64,000 nucleotides of DNA from the NCBI GenBank assembly GCA_947503765.1, contig CANNFA010000003.1, positions 186,001-250,000 on the forward strand, in the 5' to 3' direction. The notes below the pieces were generated by a model. That model was not told where the DNA came from and searched no databases. It saw only the letters and a program-made list of their open reading frames with translations. The position numbers and the translations under genes were made by a program. Every line of letters starts with the position of its first letter. The first letter of the stretch is position 1. This DNA is from an uncultured Paracoccaceae bacterium. GTDB taxonomy: Bacteria > Pseudomonadota > Alphaproteobacteria > Rhodobacterales > Rhodobacteraceae. This document shows, in pieces, positions 44,948-52,942 of this stretch.

Positions 44948-45529
44948 ATGGACTCTTACTCGATCGGAAATCTTGCCTATCTCGTGTTGCTCGGCTGCGC
45001 CCTGCTGTTCTATTTCCTGATCAGCAACCGCCAGAGCCTGGGCCAGATGGCGCGCCACGCGCTGCTCTGGGGGCTGATCTTCATTGGCGTGATCGCCGCC
45101 GCCGGGCTGTGGTCCGACATCCGCCGCGACATCGTCCCGCAGCAGGCCGTGTTCGACGAGGGCAGCCGGATCGAGATCCCGCAGGCCCATGACAACCATT
45201 ATTACCTGACCGCCGCGGTCAACGGCAAACCCGTGCTGTTCGTGGTCGATACCGGCGCCACCGACATCGTGCTGTCGCGCGCGGATGCGCGGATGGTCGG
45301 CATCGACCCCGACGCGCTGGTCTATTCGGGCCGCGCCGGCACCGCCAACGGCGTGGTCGACACCGCGCGCACCACAGTTGCCGAAATGGCGGTCGGCCCG
45401 CTGGTGGACCGCGACGTGGCGGTCTGGGTCAATCGCGGCGACATGGGCACCTCGCTTCTGGGCATGGCCTATCTGCAACGGTTCGAGCGGATCGAGATCT
45501 CGGGCGGCAAGCTGGTCCTGGAACGCTGA
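44948..45529 (+). CDS. TIGR02281-type retropepsin-like aspartic protease
   Basis: A 193-residue protein with one or two N-terminal membrane helices (LAYLVLLGCALLFYFLI and LLWGLIFIGVIAAAG) and a periplasmic clan AA aspartic-protease domain. The catalytic motif is FVVDTGATDIVLSRADA, with the second-half SLLGMAYLQRFERIEI. Homodimerisation would complete the active site, as in retropepsins. Substrates are unknown. GGAGG precedes the ATG (within AGGAGGGGGCCGCTGA). Confidence 0.88.
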   Translation: MDSYSIGNLAYLVLLGCALLFYFLISNRQSLGQMARHALLWGLIFIGVIAAAGLWSDIRRDIVPQQAVFDEGSRIEIPQAHDNHYYLTAAVNGKPVLFVVDTGATDIVLSRADARMVGIDPDALVYSGRAGTANGVVDTARTTVAEMAVGPLVDRDVAVWVNRGDMGTSLLGMAYLQRFERIEISGGKLVLER

Positions 45530-45557
45530 GGCCGCCGCCCTCGCGCCTGCTCTTGCG

Positions 45558-45582
45558 CTTCTTCTCGTCGCAAATACGCATT
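45558..45582 (+). repeat. Dispersed intergenic repeat, copy C
   Basis: Reads CTTCTTCTCGTCGCAAATAC and continues GCATT, differing from copy B mainly by TC to CG within the core. It sits between the aspartic protease and ASKHA genes. Confidence 0.65.
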
Positions 45583-45707
45583 CTTCCCCCGCAACAAGCG
45601 GCTGCGCCCGCCCCTTGCCGCGCAAACCCCGCAATCTGCCGCTCCCGGCCTTTCGCTTCGCGCGCCCGGCGCTATGCTCGCCCGCGACACAACACTGCCG
45701 AGGCACC

Positions 45708-47753
45708 ATGGATCCGCTGGTCATCTTCACCCCGTCGGGCAAACGCGGCCGCTTTGCCGCCGGAACCCCCGTTCTGACCGCCGCGCGCAAGCTGGGGGTC
45801 GATCTCGATTCGGTCTGTGGCGGGCGCGGCATCTGCTCGAAATGCCAGGTGACGCCGGCTTACGGCGAGTTTTCCAAGCACGGCGTGACGGTCGCGCCGG
45901 GCGCGCTATCCGAATGGAACGCGGTCGAAGCGCGCTACGACCGGATCCGCGGGCTGGCCGAGGGGCGGCGGCTGGGTTGTCAGGCGCAGATCATGGGCGA
46001 CGTGGTGATCGACGTGCCGCCCGAAAGCCAGGTGCACCGCCAGGTGGTGCGCAAGGATGCGGCGCAGCGGGTCATCGCGATGGATCCCGCGACGCGGCTT
46101 TACTATGTCGAGGTCGAAGAGCCCGACATGCACGAGCCGACGGGCGATCTCGAACGGCTCAAACGCGCGCTGGCCGCGCAATGGGACATCGACACGGCGG
46201 GCCTGCGCGTGCCGCTGCCGGTTCTGGCGCGGCTGCAACCGGCGCTGCGCAAGGGCGGCTGGAAGGTTACCGTGGCGCTGTTTTCCGGCCATGACGAGGC
46301 GGGCCCGCGGCTGCTCGACATCTTCCCCGGCTTCTTCGAAGAGCGGTTGTTCGGCCTGGCGGTCGATCTCGGCTCCACCACCATCGCGGCCAACCTGTGC
46401 GATCTGGATACCGGCGAGGTCGTGGCCAGCGCCGGCGCGATGAACCCGCAGATCCGGTTCGGCGAAGACCTGATGAGCCGGGTGTCCTATTCGATGATGA
46501 ACCCCGGCGGCGATGCCGAGATGTGCGCGGCGGTGCGCGGCGCGCTCGATGCGCTGACGGTCGAGGTTGCCTCCGAGGCCGGGATCGAGCCTGCGCGGAT
46601 CCTCGAATCGGTGATCGTGTGCAATCCGGTGATGCATCACCTGCTGCTCGGGATCGACCCGGTGGAGCTGGGCCAGGCGCCCTTTGCGCTGGCCACCTCC
46701 GATTCGGTGTCGCTGGACGCGCACGAGCTGGACCTTGCCGCGATGAACCCGGCCGGCCGGATCTATATCCTGCCCTGCATCGCGGGCCATGTCGGCGCCG
46801 ATGCCGCCGCCGTCGCCCTGTCCGAAGAGCCGTACCTGTCGGACGACCTGGTGCTGGTGGTCGATGTCGGCACCAATGCCGAAATCCAGCTGGGCGACAA
46901 GACCCGCGTGCTGGCCTGTTCCTCGCCCACCGGTCCCGCCTTCGAGGGCGCGCAGATCAGCGCCGGCCAGCGCGCCGCCCCCGGTGCCATCGAACGGGTC
47001 GAGATCGACCCCGACACCCGCGAGCCGCGCTTCAAGGTGATCGGCTGCGATCTGTGGTCCACCGAGGACGGTTTTGCCGAGGCGGTCGCGGGGGTCGGGA
47101 TCACCGGCATCTGCGGGTCGGGCATCATCGAGGCCGTGGCGGAGCTGCGCATCGCCGGGCTGCTCGATCCCGGCGGGCTGATCGGGTCGGCCGAACAGAC
47201 CGGCACGCCGCGCTGCGTGCCCGACGGGCGCACCCATTCCTACCTTCTGCATGACGGCAGCGAGGGCGGCGGCCCGGTGATCCGCGTGACGCAAGGCGAC
47301 ATCCGCGCGATCCAGCTGGCCAAATCCGCGCTATACGCCGGGGCGCGGCTGCTGATGGACGAGATCGGCACCGATATTGTGGACCGCGTGGTGCTGGCCG
47401 GGGCGTTCGGCGCGCATATCTCGCCCAAACACGCGATGGTGCTGGGCATGATCCCCGACTGCGCGCTGGACAAGGTCAGCTCGGCCGGCAACGCCGCCGG
47501 CACCGGCGCGCGCATCGCGCTGGCCAGCCGCGCCGCGCGGGCCGAGATAGAGCGCCGGGTGCACCAGATCCACAAGGTGGAAACCGCCATCGCGCCCCGG
47601 TTCCAGGAACATTTCGTCGCCGCGAACGCGATCCCGCACGCCACCGCGCCCTTCACCGAGCTGCGCCGCGCGGTGCACCTGCCCGAAGTGTCGTTCAACA
47701 CCGGCGGCGAAGGCGCGTCGGGCCGCCGCCGCCGGCGCCGCCGCGCGGGATAG
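45708..47753 (+). CDS. ASKHA-domain [2Fe-2S] protein (RACo-like, DUF4445)
   Basis: A 681-residue protein. The N-terminal ferredoxin-like domain has C-x5-C-x2-C (SVCGGRGICSKCQV) and a fourth Cys in RRLGCQAQ, so a [2Fe-2S] plant-type cluster is expected. The large remainder is an ASKHA ATPase-like domain: LFGLAVDLGSTTIAANLCDL, VLVVDVGTNAEIQLG and VVLAGAFGAHISPKHA. Known relatives reductively reactivate corrinoid methyltransferases. No corrinoid protein or methyltransferase gene adjoins it here. The C-terminus ends with seven consecutive arginines before AG. Confidence 0.9.
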   Translation: MDPLVIFTPSGKRGRFAAGTPVLTAARKLGVDLDSVCGGRGICSKCQVTPAYGEFSKHGVTVAPGALSEWNAVEARYDRIRGLAEGRRLGCQAQIMGDVVIDVPPESQVHRQVVRKDAAQRVIAMDPATRLYYVEVEEPDMHEPTGDLERLKRALAAQWDIDTAGLRVPLPVLARLQPALRKGGWKVTVALFSGHDEAGPRLLDIFPGFFEERLFGLAVDLGSTTIAANLCDLDTGEVVASAGAMNPQIRFGEDLMSRVSYSMMNPGGDAEMCAAVRGALDALTVEVASEAGIEPARILESVIVCNPVMHHLLLGIDPVELGQAPFALATSDSVSLDAHELDLAAMNPAGRIYILPCIAGHVGADAAAVALSEEPYLSDDLVLVVDVGTNAEIQLGDKTRVLACSSPTGPAFEGAQISAGQRAAPGAIERVEIDPDTREPRFKVIGCDLWSTEDGFAEAVAGVGITGICGSGIIEAVAELRIAGLLDPGGLIGSAEQTGTPRCVPDGRTHSYLLHDGSEGGGPVIRVTQGDIRAIQLAKSALYAGARLLMDEIGTDIVDRVVLAGAFGAHISPKHAMVLGMIPDCALDKVSSAGNAAGTGARIALASRAARAEIERRVHQIHKVETAIAPRFQEHFVAANAIPHATAPFTELRRAVHLPEVSFNTGGEGASGRRRRRRRAG

Positions 47754-47799
47754 GGCTTGCAGGCATGCGCCGGCTTCATGCGCGAAGCCTGCCAAGCCC
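47753..47799 (+). terminator. Putative hairpin terminator after ASKHA gene
   Basis: GGGCTTGCAGGC, starting within the stop codon, pairs with GCCTGCCAAGCCC (one bulged base). The 22-nt loop contains a smaller repeat. No long T-run follows, so this may be a message-stabilising rather than a terminating structure. Confidence 0.45.
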
Positions 47800-47825
47800 T
47801 TGAAGGAAAACTGATTTCGAAATTA

Positions 47826-47903
47826 ATGTGAAGAACATTCACATACGCTCTTGATTCCGGCCCACCGATTTCCGATCTAGGTTGATGTGAAACGCCTTCA
47901 CAT
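47826..47903 (+). promoter_or_regulatory. Pair of identical palindromic operators before the DUF2852 gene
   Basis: Two perfect palindromes ATGTGAA-N5-TTCACAT lie at 47826-47844 and 47885-47903, centres 59 bp apart. Between them is a possible -35 TTGATT (47851-47856) with a weak -10 near 47874-47879, so the sites would flank the promoter. The spacing of the TGTGA halves is 7, not the 6 of a CRP site. The cognate regulator is unknown and not recognisable nearby. Confidence 0.7.
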
Positions 47904-47931
47904 TGAAACGAACCGGAAAGGAAAGACAATC

Positions 47932-48384
47932 ATGGGTTCCGTCGCCACCTGGCCGTCACAGGCCGAAAACTGGCTCGATGCGCGCGGGAAAGGCGCCTGG
48001 ATCGTTGCGATGATCCTGGGCTTCATCGTTTTCTGGCCGATCGGGCTTGCCCTTCTCGCCTACATGATCTGGAGCAAACGCATGTGCAGCAGCAATAAGG
48101 GTCACCGCAAACAGGCCCGTCACCGCCGGATGCGGCATGGGCTGACATCCACCGGCAACCAGGCCTTCGACAGCTACAAGGCCGAGACCCTGCGCCGGCT
48201 GGAAGAGGAACAGGAGGCGTTCGAGAGCTTCCTGCAGCGCCTGCGCGAGGCCAAGGACAAGGCCGAGTTCGACCAGTTCATGGACCAGCGCGCCGAGCGC
48301 CGGGACGAGGACGAGGCCGAGACCGAGGGCGCCATGCGCCGCCGCGATGACGAAGGCCGGGACACGGGACCGATCACCATCTGA
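47932..48384 (+). CDS. DUF2852 family membrane protein
   Basis: A predicted 150-residue protein: one or two close hydrophobic segments (GAWIVAMILGFIVFWPIGLALLA, of which 20 or fewer residues span once) followed by a long charged alpha-helical tail (RLEEEQEAFESFLQRL...EFDQFMDQRAERR). This is the DUF2852 layout common in alphaproteobacteria. AAAGGAAAG precedes the chosen ATG; an earlier in-frame ATG lies right at the operator and was rejected. It appears monocistronic with strong dedicated control (two palindromes, clean terminator). Function unknown. Confidence 0.85.
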   Translation: MGSVATWPSQAENWLDARGKGAWIVAMILGFIVFWPIGLALLAYMIWSKRMCSSNKGHRKQARHRRMRHGLTSTGNQAFDSYKAETLRRLEEEQEAFESFLQRLREAKDKAEFDQFMDQRAERRDEDEAETEGAMRRRDDEGRDTGPITI

Positions 48385-48412
48385 TCCGCCCGGCTCGAGC
48401 GCGCCCTGCCAG

Positions 48413-48444
48413 ACGGCCGATCCGCATCCCGGATCGGCCGTTTT
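48413..48444 (+). terminator. Intrinsic terminator after DUF2852 gene
   Basis: A perfect 11-bp stem (ACGGCCGATCC / GGATCGGCCGT) with a 7-nt loop is followed by TTT. It lies about 30 bases after the stop codon. Confidence 0.8.
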
Positions 48445-48543
48445 CGCATGGCGCGCCGGGCTGCAAAGAATGCGGCGCCCAGGGGGCTTGGCGACCGGCG
48501 CGCCGGGCGCTAACCTCTGGCCCGACATCAAAGTGCCGAGGAC

Positions 48544-49374
48544 ATGCGCCACACCCTTCCCATCGCGCCGCAATTCTACGTGACGGCCCCGCAGCCCTGC
48601 CCCTACCTGGAGGGGCGGATGGAGCGAAAGCTGTTCACCGCGTTGCAGGGCGACGCGGCCGAAAAGCTGAATGACAGCCTGTCGAAACAGGGGTTCCGCC
48701 GCAGCCAGAACGTGCTGTACCGGCCGTCCTGTGCGGAATGCTCGGCCTGCCTGTCGGCGCGGGTCCGGGTCGCCGACTTCACCCCGTCCAAGAGCCAGCG
48801 GCGCACCCTGCGGCGCAATGCCGAGCTGACCCGCGATGCCACCTCGCCCTGGGCGACAGAGGCGCAATACGCCCTGTTCCGCGATTATCTGGACAGCCGC
48901 CACGCCAATGGCGGCATGGCCGACATGGACATCTTCGAATTCGCCGCGATGATCGAGGAGACGCCGGTGCGCAGCCGGGTCATCGAATATACCGGGCCGG
49001 GACCGGACGGCGCGCCGGAACTGGCGGCGGTGTGCCTGACCGATGTTCTGGATGACGGGCTGTCGATGGTCTACAGCTTCTACGACCCGGCCGCGGCGCG
49101 CGCCAGTCTGGGCACCTATGTCATTCTCGACCATATCCGCATCGCGCAGGAGGCCGGGCTGCCTTACGTCTATCTGGGCTACTGGGTGCCGGGCAGCCCC
49201 AAGATGGGCTACAAGGCCGGGTTCTCGGCGCTGGAGATCTACAAGGACGGCGACTGGCAGGATCTGGGCGATCCGCGCGACCATTCGGCCGCCACGCATC
49301 CGCTGTCCACCGATCCGATCGCCGAACAGGTGTCGCGGATCAGCCTGCCCGACAGTCACCCGATCAAGGGGTAA
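48544..49374 (+). CDS. bpt: Aspartate/glutamate leucyltransferase (arginyltransferase family)
   Basis: A 276-residue aminoacyl-tRNA-protein transferase of the bacterial Ate1-like (Bpt) type, which adds leucine to N-terminal Asp/Glu and feeds the N-degron/ClpS pathway. Motifs: [34 protein letters not shown] (Cys pair) and [19 protein letters not shown] near the C-terminus. Length and motif order match the family. It is convergent with the DUF192 gene, 9 bp away. Confidence 0.93.
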   Translation: MRHTLPIAPQFYVTAPQPCPYLEGRMERKLFTALQGDAAEKLNDSLSKQGFRRSQNVLYRPSCAECSACLSARVRVADFTPSKSQRRTLRRNAELTRDATSPWATEAQYALFRDYLDSRHANGGMADMDIFEFAAMIEETPVRSRVIEYTGPGPDGAPELAAVCLTDVLDDGLSMVYSFYDPAAARASLGTYVILDHIRIAQEAGLPYVYLGYWVPGSPKMGYKAGFSALEIYKDGDWQDLGDPRDHSAATHPLSTDPIAEQVSRISLPDSHPIKG

Positions 49375-49383
49375 GGCGCGGGG

Positions 49384-49896
49384 CTACTCCGCGCAGGGCC
49401 AGGCGGCGATGTCCTGGTCGATCGCCGGGTGGCGCAATTCGCTGCCCGGCCCGATCCCCAGCATCCGCGCCAGCCCGCCATTGATCTCGAGCACGTACTG
49501 GATCTCGCGGCCGCCGAAGATCGGGGTCTCGTCCAGCGGCACCGCGTTCTCGTGCACCTTGTGCACCGTTCCGTCGGCGCCCATGAAGATCATGTCGAGC
49601 GGGATCAGCGTGTTGCGCATCCAGAAGCCGATCGGCTGCGCGCGGTCGTAGATGAAAAGCATCCCGGCGCTTTTCGGCATCGATTCGCGGTGCATCAGGC
49701 CGCGCTGCACCTCGGCCGGCTCGTCCGCGATCTCGACGGTGAAGCGCGCCTTGCCGCCCGCGCCGTCCTTGCCGCGAAACTCGGCGGTGTCCTCCGAACA
49801 GGCGGCCGCCGCGCCGCCCGCCGCCAGGGCCGCGACCAGGGCTGCACATAGCAGCGGCCGCAGCGCCGCCCGATTCGCCGTTCCGGTCACCGTCAC
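49384..49896 (-). CDS. DUF192 family secreted protein
   Basis: A 170-residue exported protein. The GTG start overlaps the preceding stop (GTGA) and gives a signal sequence with the hydrophobic core LLCAALVAALAAGGAAAA. The mature part is a DUF192 domain: VEIADEPAEVQRGLMHRESM, FIYDRAQPIGFWMRNTLIPL and a terminal GIGPGSELRHP. The family is widespread in bacteria and its function is not established. Co-transcribed with the cold-shock gene. Confidence 0.88.
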   Translation of the reverse strand: MTVTGTANRAALRPLLCAALVAALAAGGAAAACSEDTAEFRGKDGAGGKARFTVEIADEPAEVQRGLMHRESMPKSAGMLFIYDRAQPIGFWMRNTLIPLDMIFMGADGTVHKVHENAVPLDETPIFGGREIQYVLEINGGLARMLGIGPGSELRHPAIDQDIAAWPCAE

Positions 49897-50441
49897 GCCT
49901 GCTCTCCCGTCTTCAGAACCGAATCCCACGCCGCCACCTGCGCCGCCATCATGCCACGTTGCCCCTCGACGACGCGCAAGGCAACCGCCTCGCCCGGCTG
50001 CAGATCCGCCAGCCCCGAGCGGCGCAGGATCTCGGCATGGATGAACACGTCCTCGGGGCGGGCGAACACATTGGCAAAGCCGAAGCCCTTGGACTTGTCG
50101 AACCACTTGACCCGCGCCGCCTCGAACGGCAGGTCGGCCAGCACCACATCCGCAGCCTCCGCCGGCAGATCGGACAGCGGCGCGGCGGCGCCCCCCTCGG
50201 GCGGCGCGATCTCCAGCACCTCCACCGCCTGAAGGCCGCGCGGCGTCTGCTGCACCACCAGCGTCACGTCCGAGCCGTCCGCGACCGAACCCTGCCCGAA
50301 ATTGCGCAGCACGTTGGCGTGCAGAAGGATGTCCGGCCCGCCCGCATCGGGGATGACAAAGCCGAAGCCCTTGGCGGGATCGAACCATTTCACCTTGCCG
50401 GTTGCCGTGCCGGGGTCTGTGCCGCGGGTGTCGTCGCTCAT
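49893..50441 (-). CDS. Double cold-shock-domain protein
   Basis: A 182-residue protein with two cold-shock domains. The first has TGKVKWFDPAKGFGFVIPD (RNP1-like KGFGFV), the second ARVKWFDKSKGFGFANV with DVFIHAEIL. A Pro/Ala/Glu-rich linker joins them. Single-stranded nucleic-acid binding is expected; double-CSD proteins are common in Rhodobacterales. The start MSDDTRG was chosen for length relative to the domain. It is the first gene of a pair with DUF192. Confidence 0.92.
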   Translation of the reverse strand: MSDDTRGTDPGTATGKVKWFDPAKGFGFVIPDAGGPDILLHANVLRNFGQGSVADGSDVTLVVQQTPRGLQAVEVLEIAPPEGGAAAPLSDLPAEAADVVLADLPFEAARVKWFDKSKGFGFANVFARPEDVFIHAEILRRSGLADLQPGEAVALRVVEGQRGMMAAQVAAWDSVLKTGEQA

Positions 50442-50564
50442 ATGTTGCCTTGTGGCCCCTGCGCCGGCCCGTGGCTGCGCCGGACGGGCGGTCTCATCGG
50501 TCCTTCCGGGCACGCCGCGCGCATCCGCGCCGCACCGGAAGACCCAATCATGCCCTATCGCGGC

Positions 50565-51203
50565 TCAGGGGTTAAGCCTTTCCACGTCCCAGGGCGCGCC
50601 GACGGCGGAGCGCCGCCAACAAAAGCGGTCATGCAGCCGGAAATCCCCGTTCGCCCAGAACTCGATCTCCAGCGGCCGGATGCGGAAGCCGCCCCAGTAA
50701 GGCGGCCGTTTCGGCGAGGTGCCGTGGCGCAGCCCGGCCTTGGCGACCTCTGCGACCAGCGCGCCGCGGCTGGCCAGCGGGCGCGATTGCTGCGATGCCC
50801 AGGCGCCGATCCGGCTTTGCAGCGGACGCGAGGCGTAATAGGCATCGGCGGTGTCGTCGCCCACCTTCTCGGCCAGACCGCGCACCCGCACCTGCCGGCG
50901 CAACGATTTCCAGTGCATCACGAAGGCCGCCTTGCCCGAGGCCAAAAGCTCCTGCCCCTTGGCGCTTTCGTAATTGGTGAAGAACACGAAGGCGTCCGCC
51001 TCCACCTGCCGCAGCAGCACCATGCGCACGTTCGGCATGCCGTCCGCATCGGCGCTGGCCAGCGCGATGGCATCGGGGTCGTTCGGCTCGCTCGCGGCGG
51101 CCTCTTCCATCCAGCGGCGCGTGATCTCCACGGGATCGTTTCCGGCGAAGATGCCCTTGCGCCCCTCCGCGCCCGCCTGGTTCCTGTCCTGCCCGTCGTC
51201 CAT
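50565..51203 (-). CDS. pdxH: Pyridoxamine 5'-phosphate oxidase
   Basis: A 212-residue FMN enzyme producing pyridoxal 5'-phosphate, the cofactor of the PLP enzymes in this window. Motifs: [46 protein letters not shown] and the C-terminal [11 protein letters not shown]...RLNP. The start is ATG preceded by GGAGG at five bases; other in-frame starts upstream lack this. Divergent from fabI across about 170 bp. Confidence 0.95.
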   Translation of the reverse strand: MDDGQDRNQAGAEGRKGIFAGNDPVEITRRWMEEAAASEPNDPDAIALASADADGMPNVRMVLLRQVEADAFVFFTNYESAKGQELLASGKAAFVMHWKSLRRQVRVRGLAEKVGDDTADAYYASRPLQSRIGAWASQQSRPLASRGALVAEVAKAGLRHGTSPKRPPYWGGFRIRPLEIEFWANGDFRLHDRFCWRRSAVGAPWDVERLNP

Positions 51204-51315
51204 CTGCGCCTCCATAGCGTCGCCGCGCCCCCCCGGCATCCGCGGCCGCGGGGCGCCACCGGGGTACTGCGACCCCCCGGCGGACACAAGTCCCGCCGCG
51301 CGCGCCCGCGCCCTT

Positions 51316-51361
51316 GATGCGCTGCGCCCGATATCCTAAAGCAGCGCAACCACAGCGCATC
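51316..51361 (+). other. Mutually exclusive hairpins in the fabI leader
   Basis: GATGCGCTG (51316-51324) can pair with CAGCGCATC (51353-51361). The overlapping TGCGCTGC (51318-51325) can instead pair with GCAGCGCA (51341-51348). The downstream arm abuts the fabI Shine-Dalgarno GGGAGCGG. A regulatory switch is possible but unproven. Confidence 0.4.
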
Positions 51362-51372
51362 GGGAGCGGTCC

Positions 51373-52179
51373 ATGACAACTGAATTGATGGCGGGAAAAC
51401 GCGGCCTGATCATGGGGCTTGCGAATGACAAGTCGATCGCCTGGGGCATCGCGCGCGCGCTGGCCGGCGCCGGGGCGGAACTGGCCTTCTCCTACCAGGG
51501 CGAGGCGCTGAAGAAACGCGTGGGGCCGCTTGCGGCAGATCTGGGATCGGACATCGTGCTGCCCTGCGACGTGTCCGACGGCGCCAGCATCGACGCGCTG
51601 TTCGATGGGCTGAGGGACCGCTGGGACAGCCTCGACTTCGTGGTCCACGCGATCGGCTTTTCCGACAAGTCCGAACTGCGCGGCCGCTACGTCGATACCA
51701 GCCGCGACAATTTCGCCATGACCATGGACATCTCGGTCTATTCCTTCACCGCCGTCGCTCGCCGGGCCGCGGCCATGATGCCGCAGGGCGGATCGCTGCT
51801 GACGATGACCTATTACGGCGCCGAGCGGGTGATGCCGCATTACAACGTGATGGGCGTCGCCAAGGCCGCGCTGGAGGCATCGGTGCGCTACATGGCCGAG
51901 GATCTGGGCAAGGACGGCATCCGCGTGAACGCGATCTCGGCCGGCCCGATCAAGACGCTGGCGGCCAGCGGCATCGGCGATTTCCGCTACATCATGAAGT
52001 GGAACGAATACAACTCGCCCCTGCGGCGCAACGTGACAACGGGCGATGTGGGCAATTCGGCGCTCTACCTGCTGTCCGATCTGGGCGCGGGCGTCACCGG
52101 CGAGACGCATCACGTCGATGCGGGCTATCACGTCGTCGGCATGAAGGCCGTCGACGCCCCCGACATCGCCAAGGGATAA
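51373..52179 (+). CDS. fabI: Enoyl-[acyl-carrier-protein] reductase (NADH)
   Basis: A 268-residue enzyme performing the last reduction of each fatty-acid elongation cycle. The cofactor motif is [28 protein letters not shown] follows, and the catalytic Y-x6-K is in [13 protein letters not shown]. Length is typical. GGGAGCGG precedes the ATG, right after an alternative-pairing leader sequence. The gpt gene follows 4 bp later. Confidence 0.96.
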   Translation: MTTELMAGKRGLIMGLANDKSIAWGIARALAGAGAELAFSYQGEALKKRVGPLAADLGSDIVLPCDVSDGASIDALFDGLRDRWDSLDFVVHAIGFSDKSELRGRYVDTSRDNFAMTMDISVYSFTAVARRAAAMMPQGGSLLTMTYYGAERVMPHYNVMGVAKAALEASVRYMAEDLGKDGIRVNAISAGPIKTLAASGIGDFRYIMKWNEYNSPLRRNVTTGDVGNSALYLLSDLGAGVTGETHHVDAGYHVVGMKAVDAPDIAKG

Positions 52180-52183
52180 TGCC

Positions 52184-52687
52184 ATGACCGACCAGCTGCC
52201 GCACGAAAAGGGCTTTCACGTCTCCTGGGACCAGATCCACCGCGACAGCCGGGCGCTGGCCTGGCGGCTGGATGGCCAGGGGCCGGATAACGGCGGCTGG
52301 CGGGCCGTGGTGGCGATCACCCGCGGCGGCATGGCGCCGGCGATGATCGTCGCGCGCGAGCTCGACATCCGCACCGTCGACACGATCAGCGTGAAAAGCT
52401 ACGACCACCAGGACCGCTCCGAGGCCAAGGTGCTCAAGGCCCCCGATGCCGCGATGATGGGCGACGGCACCGGCATCCTCGTGGTCGACGATCTGGTCGA
52501 TACCGGCCGCACCGTCGAGTTGGTGCGCGACTTGTACCCCAACGCGCATTTCGCCACCGTCTATGCCAAGCCGCAGGGCGAGCCGATGGTGCACACCTTC
52601 ATCACCGGGGTCAGCCAGGACACCTGGATCTTCTTTCCCTGGGACATGGCGCTGCAATACGTCCAGCCTTACCGCGGCACCGAATAA
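52184..52687 (+). CDS. gpt: Xanthine(-guanine) phosphoribosyltransferase
   Basis: A 167-residue purine-salvage enzyme: xanthine or guanine + PRPP to XMP or GMP. The PRPP-binding motif is [18 protein letters not shown] and the substrate-specificity C-terminus includes [13 protein letters not shown]. The N-terminal [17 protein letters not shown] is family-typical. Co-transcribed with fabI. Confidence 0.94.
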   Translation: MTDQLPHEKGFHVSWDQIHRDSRALAWRLDGQGPDNGGWRAVVAITRGGMAPAMIVARELDIRTVDTISVKSYDHQDRSEAKVLKAPDAAMMGDGTGILVVDDLVDTGRTVELVRDLYPNAHFATVYAKPQGEPMVHTFITGVSQDTWIFFPWDMALQYVQPYRGTE

Positions 52688-52744
52688 CACCCCGCCCATA
52701 CCGCGGCTGCCCGGCGCAAAGGCCACCCGGCGCCGCGCCCCCTT

Positions 52745-52804
52745 TCCTCATCTTGCCCGAAATACCTCGGGGGAGTCGCCCCTGGCGACGGGGGCAGCGC
52801 CCCC
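52745..52804 (+). repeat. REP-like element of two tandem hairpins
   Basis: After a TCATCTTGCCCGAAATACCT stretch, which loosely resembles the dispersed repeat, two hairpins lie directly side by side: GTCGCC-CCT-GGCGAC (52775-52789) and GGGGGC-AGC-GCCCCC (52790-52804). The region is the 255-bp gap between gpt and ppiD and is otherwise gene-free. It could serve as transcript 3'-end protection or a dispersed palindrome. Confidence 0.5.
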
Positions 52805-52942
52805 TCCCCGTCCCGCCGCGCGCGCAGGCCCCCGCCGGCCGCCCCGGCACGGCACGCCATTGCGAACCGCTCGCCCCTTGCCCCCCTGCCCCGGCGCCAG
52901 TAGACAGCCCTGATATCTGACCGAACCAGAGGGCATTCGTCG

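Noticed and set aside
47826-47903. CRP/FNR sites
   Set aside because: TGTGA halves are separated by 7 bases rather than 6, and the arms extend to ATGTGAA, so these are a different operator.
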